DNA from: Actinocorallia herbida
Lineage (GTDB): Bacteria > Actinomycetota > Actinomycetes > Streptosporangiales > Streptosporangiaceae
Direction of reading: 5' to 3'
Length of the DNA stretch: 64,000 nt
NCBI RefSeq assembly: GCF_003751225.1
Contig: NZ_RJKE01000001.1
Location: forward strand, 8,308,001 to 8,372,000
The translations under genes and the position numbers were made by a program. The number at the start of each line of letters is the position of its first letter. The stretch's first letter is position 1. Below are positions 59,862 through 64,000 of this stretch, piece after piece. The notes under the pieces are model-generated. The model was not told the origin of the DNA. It ran no database searches and was given only the letters and a program-made list of their open reading frames with translations.

Positions 59862-61244
59862 TCAGACCTCCGCGAGCCCGGCGAGCTTCAGCGCAAGCCG
59901 CTTGGCCTCGTCCATCGGGTAGTGCTTGCGCGCGACGAGCCGCTGCGCGTACAGGCCGCCGCCGGACTGGAGCATCGTGACGAGCTGCCAGCCGCCGTAG
60001 GCGTCGGCGGTGAAGTCGCGGATGGCGTGGAACAGGCGGGTGCGGTACTCGCCGCTGATGCCCTCCTTCGTCGCCATGTACTTCCTGATGAACGGCCCGA
60101 CCTCGGCGTGCTCCAGGTCCGCGATCGACGGCGCGGTGACGATGGAGCCGCCGCCGATGTCGTGCAGGTTCCGGACCATCGTGCTGAACTCGGCGGCCCC
60201 GTGGTGCTTGGCCGCGTTGGTGAACAGCTCGCTGGGGAAGTACCAGCCTTCGGGGCTCGCTTCCGCGTTGGCGATCGCGGCCTCGAGACCCGCCCGCACG
60301 AGCGTCGCGTAGATCACCATTTCGGCGATCTTCTCCCGGATGTGGGAGACCCGCTCGGTGCCGTTGGCCTCGGCGATGAGCTGGGCGAGGCCGACGAGGG
60401 TGTCGCCGTACTCGGCGAGATGGGCGGTCGCGCCGAGGCGCTCCCACAGGCCGAGCGAGTGCGCGAAGGTCGCGGAGTGCTCGACCTCGCCGGCGAGGAA
60501 CACCCGCTCGTTCGGCACGAACACGTCGTCCAGGATGACGAAGCCCTCGGGCATGTTGTGCCGGGAGCTCACGGGGAAGTCCTGGTGCCGCTCGCGGGGC
60601 GCGAAACTGGTGTTGACGATCTTGACGCCGGGGGCGTTGACCGGGATCGCGCAGGCGACCGCGTAGTCCTCCTCGCCCGGCTTCATCTTCTTCGTCGGCA
60701 TCACCACGAGTTCGTGGCTGACCGACGCCGACGAGATGTGCAGCTTCGCGCCGCGGACCACGATCCCGTCCGGGCGGCGCTCGACGATCCGGACATAGGC
60801 GTCGGGGTCGTCCTGGCCGCTCGGGGAGAGCCTGCGGTCGCCCTTGGCGTCGGTGATCGCCTGGACGCAGCGCAGGTCCTGCGCCTTGCAGAGCTCGAAG
60901 TACCCCTCGATCCGGTCGGCGTAGACCGCGCTGGCCGGCCGGATCCTGGCCGCCGCGGTGAGCAGCGCGAGCAGGCCCTGGGACGTCGTCACGGTCACCA
61001 TGTCCCAGTCGAGGAGCTCTTGGAGGATCTCCTTGAGCTGGTCCTTGCCGTGCGGAACGGCGAAGTAGGGCCCGCAGGCGTCCTCGCCCGGCTTGTAGTG
61101 CTTCGCATAGCCCTCGGCCACCAGCTCGATCGCCTGGACGAACTGGGGGTGCGACCTGAGGTCCTTGACCTCCTCACCCTCGGCGAACACCCGCCTGCCG
61201 TCTTCGAGCGAGGCCAGGTAGGCCTCCCTGCTCATCATCGCCAT
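59862..61244 (-). CDS. HpaB/4-hydroxybutyryl-CoA dehydratase-family flavoprotein
   Basis: A 460-residue protein of the 4-hydroxyphenylacetate 3-hydroxylase (HpaB) superfamily: SREAYLASLEDGRRVFAEGE, DAKGDRRLSPSGQDDPDAYV, RIVERRPDGIVVRGAKLHIS, and HDIGGGSIVTAPS. True 4-hydroxybutyryl-CoA dehydratases hold a [4Fe-4S] cluster with a His-x6-Cys pair; here the matching segment (FAHSLGLWERLGAT) lacks the Cys, so that reaction is unlikely. It is more likely an FAD-dependent oxygenase or a flavin dehydratase. First gene of the operon, facing the TetR gene. Confidence 0.82.
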   Translation of the reverse strand: MAMMSREAYLASLEDGRRVFAEGEEVKDLRSHPQFVQAIELVAEGYAKHYKPGEDACGPYFAVPHGKDQLKEILQELLDWDMVTVTTSQGLLALLTAAARIRPASAVYADRIEGYFELCKAQDLRCVQAITDAKGDRRLSPSGQDDPDAYVRIVERRPDGIVVRGAKLHISSASVSHELVVMPTKKMKPGEEDYAVACAIPVNAPGVKIVNTSFAPRERHQDFPVSSRHNMPEGFVILDDVFVPNERVFLAGEVEHSATFAHSLGLWERLGATAHLAEYGDTLVGLAQLIAEANGTERVSHIREKIAEMVIYATLVRAGLEAAIANAEASPEGWYFPSELFTNAAKHHGAAEFSTMVRNLHDIGGGSIVTAPSIADLEHAEVGPFIRKYMATKEGISGEYRTRLFHAIRDFTADAYGGWQLVTMLQSGGGLYAQRLVARKHYPMDEAKRLALKLAGLAEV

Positions 61245-61300
61245 CGTGTCTCCCCTTCGATCCGGCGCAGTCCGTCCACCGTGACTGGCCCGGGAAAAAT

Positions 61301-61324
61301 TCTGATGCTAAATTCAGTTTCAGT
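61301..61324. promoter_or_regulatory. Operator of the acyl-CoA cluster, site 1 (between HpaB-like gene and tetR)
   Basis: A 24-bp sequence with pseudo-palindrome CTGATGCTAAATTCAG followed by TTTCAG. It matches 63651-63674 at 20 of 24 positions. It lies in the divergent promoter region of the catabolic operon and tetR, so it is the probable binding site of the TetR protein. Confidence 0.75.
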
Positions 61325-61423
61325 CAAGGGCGTGAAGGAAGCCGGGTCCCGGGCCTACACTCTGATCCCGTCGCGACCGCACGGAACGGGCGCGCCCGCC
61401 ACGCGAGACGGAGGAGCCCGGCG

Positions 61424-62035
61424 ATGCCACCCACCCCGAAGGGCAGACGGACCGAGGCCGCGTTCCTCGACGCCGCGCGCCGGGTCTTCGCGGAGAAGGG
61501 CTACTTCAACGCCAAGATCTCCGACATCGCACAGGCCGCGGGCAAGTCGTCAGGGTCCTTCTACAACTACTACGAGAACAAGGAGGAGCTGCTCCAGGCG
61601 CTCCTCGACCAGTTCTCGAGCGAGGTCCTCGTCAAGTCGTTCCAGAACCAGGGCGACGACCCCGAGGAGGGCATCCGAGCCGCCGCCCGGGTCTACTGGC
61701 ACACCTACCGCGAGTACCTGGCCGAGATGATCGGCATGTTCCAGATGTCGATGACCGACGAGTCGTTCAACGCGCGCTGGCGCGAGGTCCGCAGCGCGGG
61801 CGTCCGGGCCGTGCTGGCGGGCATCCACGCCGCCGAACAGGCCGGCTACCGCCACGGGCCGCGCCCCGACCTCCTCGCCTCCGCCATCGCCGCCATGATC
61901 GACTCCTTCTGCTGGACCTGGCTCGCCACCGGTGGAGAACCCGACATGCCCACCCCCACCGACGAAGAGGCCATCGAGGCCATCGCCACGGTCTGGTACC
62001 GCTCCGTCTACTACGACCCCGTTCCCCGGGCCTGA
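61424..62035 (+). CDS. TetR-family regulator of the acyl-CoA cluster
   Basis: A 203-residue TetR protein. The helix-turn-helix is in EAAFLDAARRVFAEKGYFNA and AAGKSSGSFYNYYENKEELL (about 10-55); the C-terminal ligand domain includes VYWHTYREYLAEMIGMFQMS. The ATG at 61424 follows GGAG. It is divergent from the HpaB/dehydrogenase operon and convergent with the acyl-CoA ligase. A sequence motif common to its own promoter and the ligase promoter supports regulation by an acyl-CoA ligand, as for KstR-type proteins; the ligand is unknown. Confidence 0.93.
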   Translation: MPPTPKGRRTEAAFLDAARRVFAEKGYFNAKISDIAQAAGKSSGSFYNYYENKEELLQALLDQFSSEVLVKSFQNQGDDPEEGIRAAARVYWHTYREYLAEMIGMFQMSMTDESFNARWREVRSAGVRAVLAGIHAAEQAGYRHGPRPDLLASAIAAMIDSFCWTWLATGGEPDMPTPTDEEAIEAIATVWYRSVYYDPVPRA

Positions 62036-62043
62036 GACCGGGA

Positions 62044-62069
62044 AGGCCCCGCCCGTCCGGGCGGGGCCT
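62044..62069. terminator. Bidirectional terminator between tetR and acyl-CoA ligase
   Basis: A perfect 12-bp stem AGGCCCCGCCCG / CGGGCGGGGCCT with a TC loop centre. It sits between convergent genes. Confidence 0.85.
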
Positions 62070-62089
62070 CCTGGCGGCGTCGGCGGAGC

Positions 62090-63604
62090 CTAGGCGGGGT
62101 CGCCGAGGGTGTCCTTGACGAGCTGGGGGCGGGAGGTCTTGCCCGTGGCCGTGCGGGGAAGGTCGGGGAGGACGCGGAGGAGCTTCGGGGTCTTGTAGCC
62201 GGGCAGGTGGAGCCGGCAGTGGTCCTGGATCTCCTCGGGGGTGGTCGTGCCGCCGGCGCGCAGGACCACGGCGGCGCAGACCTTCTGGCCCCAGTGCGGG
62301 TCGGGGACCCCGTAGACGGCGGCATCGGAGACGTCGGGGATGGCGGCGATGACGTTCTCCACCTCGCCCGGGTGGACGTTCTCGCCGCCCGTGACGATCA
62401 TGTCGTCGGAGCGGCCCTGGACGAAGAGGTAGCCGCCGTCGTCGACGTAGCCGATGTCCCGGCTGTTGAACCAGCCGTCGACGAGGACGCCGCGGGACGG
62501 GTCGGCGCCCAGGTAGCCGAGGGTCATCGAAGGGGCCCGGAACCACAGTTCGCCCTCGGTGCCCCGCGCGACCTCCTCGCCCGTCAGCAGGTCCCGGACG
62601 CTGAGGTCGATGCCGTCGCCGGGCCGTCCGGCGGAGCCGAGCCTGGCCGGGTCGGCCCCGGGAAGGTGGTCCTCCTCGGTGAGGAAGCAGAGGCCGCCGC
62701 CCGCCTCCGTCATCCCGTAGACCTGGCAGAGGCCGCAGTCGAGCACCTCCATCGCCTCGGCGAGCAGGGTCGGGGTGATGGGCGAGGCGCCGTAGCCGAT
62801 GTGCCGCAGCGCGGGCAGCGGGACGGGCTCCGCCTTCAGCTGGTCGACGATCATGCGGATCAGGGTCGGCACGAGGATCGTGTGGGTGGCCTCCCGCTCC
62901 GCGAGGGTGCGGACGAGCCCGGCGGGGCTCGGGTCGGACGGGTAGAGCAGGGTCGCGCCGATGCCGAGGCAGTACTGGGACCAGCACGCGCCCGCGGCGT
63001 GGAACGTCGGCGGGACGATGAGCACACGGGCGTCCTGCGAGAAGACGTGGACGTCGGCGTAGGGGATCATCGCGTCCACCGCGTCACGGGTCAGCGGGAC
63101 GCCCTTGGGCTCGCCGGTCGAACCCGAGGTGAAGTAGATGACGGCCTCATCGCCGCCTTCCGCCTCCAGAGGGGCGATCGGGGCGACGTCCGGCCAGACC
63201 TCGGCCGCCTGGTCGAGCAGCGAGAACGCGGCGCCGACGAGCGGGGCCTGGTCGGCGAACTCACCGCCCGCGACCACGTGCTTCAGGCCGAGCGAGGCGG
63301 CGACCTCGCGCAGGGCCGCGGCGGGCAGCCGCCAGTTCAGCGGGACGAGGGCCGCCCTGCGCCGCCAGGCGGCGAGCAGGACGACGGGGTGGCCGGGCCC
63401 GTTCTGGCCGAGCCAGCCCACCCGGTCGCCCGGGCCGACACCCTGGGCGGCGAGGTGGGCGGCGGCCCGGTCGGCGGCTTCGTCGAGCTCCCGCCAGGTC
63501 AGGGTGCGGGCGCCGACCGCCGCGAGGGCGTCCGGTCGGGTCGCCGCGTGGCGGCGGACCGCCGCGTCGATGTCCACGGCGGGGCGCGGGACGCTTCTGG
63601 GCAA
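62090..63604 (-). CDS. AMP-forming acyl-CoA ligase
   Basis: A 504-residue ANL-superfamily ligase that activates a carboxylic acid as acyl-AMP and then acyl-CoA. Motifs: FTSGSTGEPKGVPLTRDAV (phosphate loop), YGMTEAGGG, GWFNSRDIGYVDDGGYLFV, QGRSDDMIVTGGENVHPGEV and the catalytic lysine in PRTATGKTSRPQL. The TTG at 63604 (LPRSVPRPAVDID) is chosen since GGAGGAG lies 5 nt upstream and longer frames have no family match. It probably feeds acyl-CoA to the dehydrogenases; substrate unknown. Its promoter holds the second operator copy. Confidence 0.93.
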   Translation of the reverse strand: MPRSVPRPAVDIDAAVRRHAATRPDALAAVGARTLTWRELDEAADRAAAHLAAQGVGPGDRVGWLGQNGPGHPVVLLAAWRRRAALVPLNWRLPAAALREVAASLGLKHVVAGGEFADQAPLVGAAFSLLDQAAEVWPDVAPIAPLEAEGGDEAVIYFTSGSTGEPKGVPLTRDAVDAMIPYADVHVFSQDARVLIVPPTFHAAGACWSQYCLGIGATLLYPSDPSPAGLVRTLAEREATHTILVPTLIRMIVDQLKAEPVPLPALRHIGYGASPITPTLLAEAMEVLDCGLCQVYGMTEAGGGLCFLTEEDHLPGADPARLGSAGRPGDGIDLSVRDLLTGEEVARGTEGELWFRAPSMTLGYLGADPSRGVLVDGWFNSRDIGYVDDGGYLFVQGRSDDMIVTGGENVHPGEVENVIAAIPDVSDAAVYGVPDPHWGQKVCAAVVLRAGGTTTPEEIQDHCRLHLPGYKTPKLLRVLPDLPRTATGKTSRPQLVKDTLGDPA

Positions 63605-63650
63605 GGGGGCTCCTCCGTACGAGAAGGGGGTGGGTACTTCTCCGGATATT

Positions 63651-63674
63651 CCTGATACTAGGTTCAGTTTCAGT
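63651..63674. promoter_or_regulatory. Operator of the acyl-CoA cluster, site 2 (acyl-CoA ligase promoter)
   Basis: CTGATACTAGGTTCAG plus TTTCAGT, 20 of 24 identical to 61301-61324. Its central CTAG and CTGA/TCAG arms are more symmetric than in site 1. It lies 47-70 bp upstream of the ligase start codon. Confidence 0.75.
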
Positions 63675-63770
63675 AGGGCCGCAAGACTTCCCTGTGAAGT
63701 CCACCACAATTGCCCAGAAACCGACAAAACGGAGAATTCCACCCGCCCAGATCGCCGACGCACCGGTGGG

Positions 63771-64000
63771 TCACGGTGCCAGGACGCCGTATCGGCCACG
63801 GTGGTAGAGCAGGGGCATCCGTTCGGCGTCGCCCGTCAGCGCCACCACCCGGCCGACGACGATCTCGTGGTCGCCGCCGGGGTGGATCTCCGCGATCTCG
63901 CACTCGATGTGCGCCGCGGCGCCGTCGAGCAGCGGGGCGCCGGAGACGCCGCGCCGCCACGGGACCTGCTCGAACTTGTCGTCCCGGCGCTGCCCGAAGA
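63771..64000 (-). CDS. Flavin reductase-domain protein, C-terminal part (cut by window edge)
   Basis: The last 75 residues are read leftward to a TGA at 63771: FGQRRDDKFEQVPWRRGVSG, then LLDGAAAHIECEIAEIHPGG, HEIVVGRVVALTGDAERMPL and YHRGRYGVLAP. This is the end of an FMN/FAD reductase domain (HpaC-like flavin reductase), which supplies reduced flavin to a partner oxygenase. It lies just upstream of the ligase and could serve the HpaB-type protein, which supports an oxygenase role. The start lies beyond the window. Confidence 0.85.
   Translation of the reverse strand, partial: FGQRRDDKFEQVPWRRGVSGAPLLDGAAAHIECEIAEIHPGGDHEIVVGRVVALTGDAERMPLLYHRGRYGVLAP

Overview
The window is very GC-rich, gene-dense DNA from an actinomycete. 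The evidence is the markers it carries: mtrA-mtrB-lpqB, a WhiB-family iron-sulphur regulator, coenzyme F420 genes (cofD and fbiB), DUF3499, Trm112, a long-form hibernation factor, many GTG starts and ATGA/GTGA gene overlaps. From memory, the order secA / mtrA-mtrB-lpqB-comF-hpf-response regulator / sahH / cation transporter / SIS isomerase / Trm112 / manB / DUF3499 / DUF5719 / glycosyltransferase / whiB / cofD-fbiB resembles the conserved Streptomyces core. The regulatory and catabolic inserts differ, so a Streptosporangiales-type actinomycete such as Actinomadura is plausible. The genus cannot be fixed from sequence alone. No rRNA, tRNA, CRISPR array, insertion sequence or prophage was seen.

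Layout. 1-6.0 kb: an acyl-CoA dehydrogenase start, a HAD phosphatase, a sulfotransferase, a LysR regulator, DUF6912, and a MarR regulator divergent from an MFS transporter fused to a universal-stress domain. 6.0-11.6 kb: an ECF sigma factor with a single-pass membrane protein, the general PTS proteins EI and HPr, a SIS amino-sugar enzyme, and a DasR-like GntR regulator with a dre-type operator between the last two. 11.7-15 kb: an Rv3235-family gene and secA. 15.2-20.2 kb: a five-gene overlapping MoxR operon. 20.5-29.6 kb: mtrA-mtrB-lpqB, comF, hpf, a NarL-type regulator, spoIIM and an RDD protein. 29.9-36.3 kb: an accessory strip of small regulator-enzyme pairs (TetR/SDR, MarR/cupin, VOC), a regulator remnant, a lipoprotein/membrane pair and a Cu,Zn superoxide dismutase. 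36.6-40.3 kb: two different adenosylhomocysteinases in tandem and a MerR regulator that looks leaderless. 40.5-47 kb: a two-component system, a cation transporter and the mannose/phosphomannomutase cluster. 47-56.6 kb: cell-envelope glycosyltransferase genes, whiB and F420 biosynthesis. 56.6-64 kb: small stress-type proteins, then an acyl-CoA catabolic cluster (two acyl-CoA dehydrogenases, an HpaB-type flavoprotein, a TetR regulator, an acyl-CoA ligase and a flavin reductase).

The most informative signals are non-coding. A 24-bp operator is shared by the two transcription units of the terminal acyl-CoA cluster (20/24 identical). A 40-bp hairpin repeat occurs in the leaders of two unrelated genes, 42 kb apart and in the same orientation (37/40 identical). 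Two near-palindromes spaced 21 bp apart lie between a cupin gene and a MarR gene. A matched motif lies upstream of both tetR and its SDR neighbour. A strong dre-like site links sugar PTS and amino-sugar genes. A bacterial-type and an archaeal/Thermotoga-type SAH hydrolase sit side by side.
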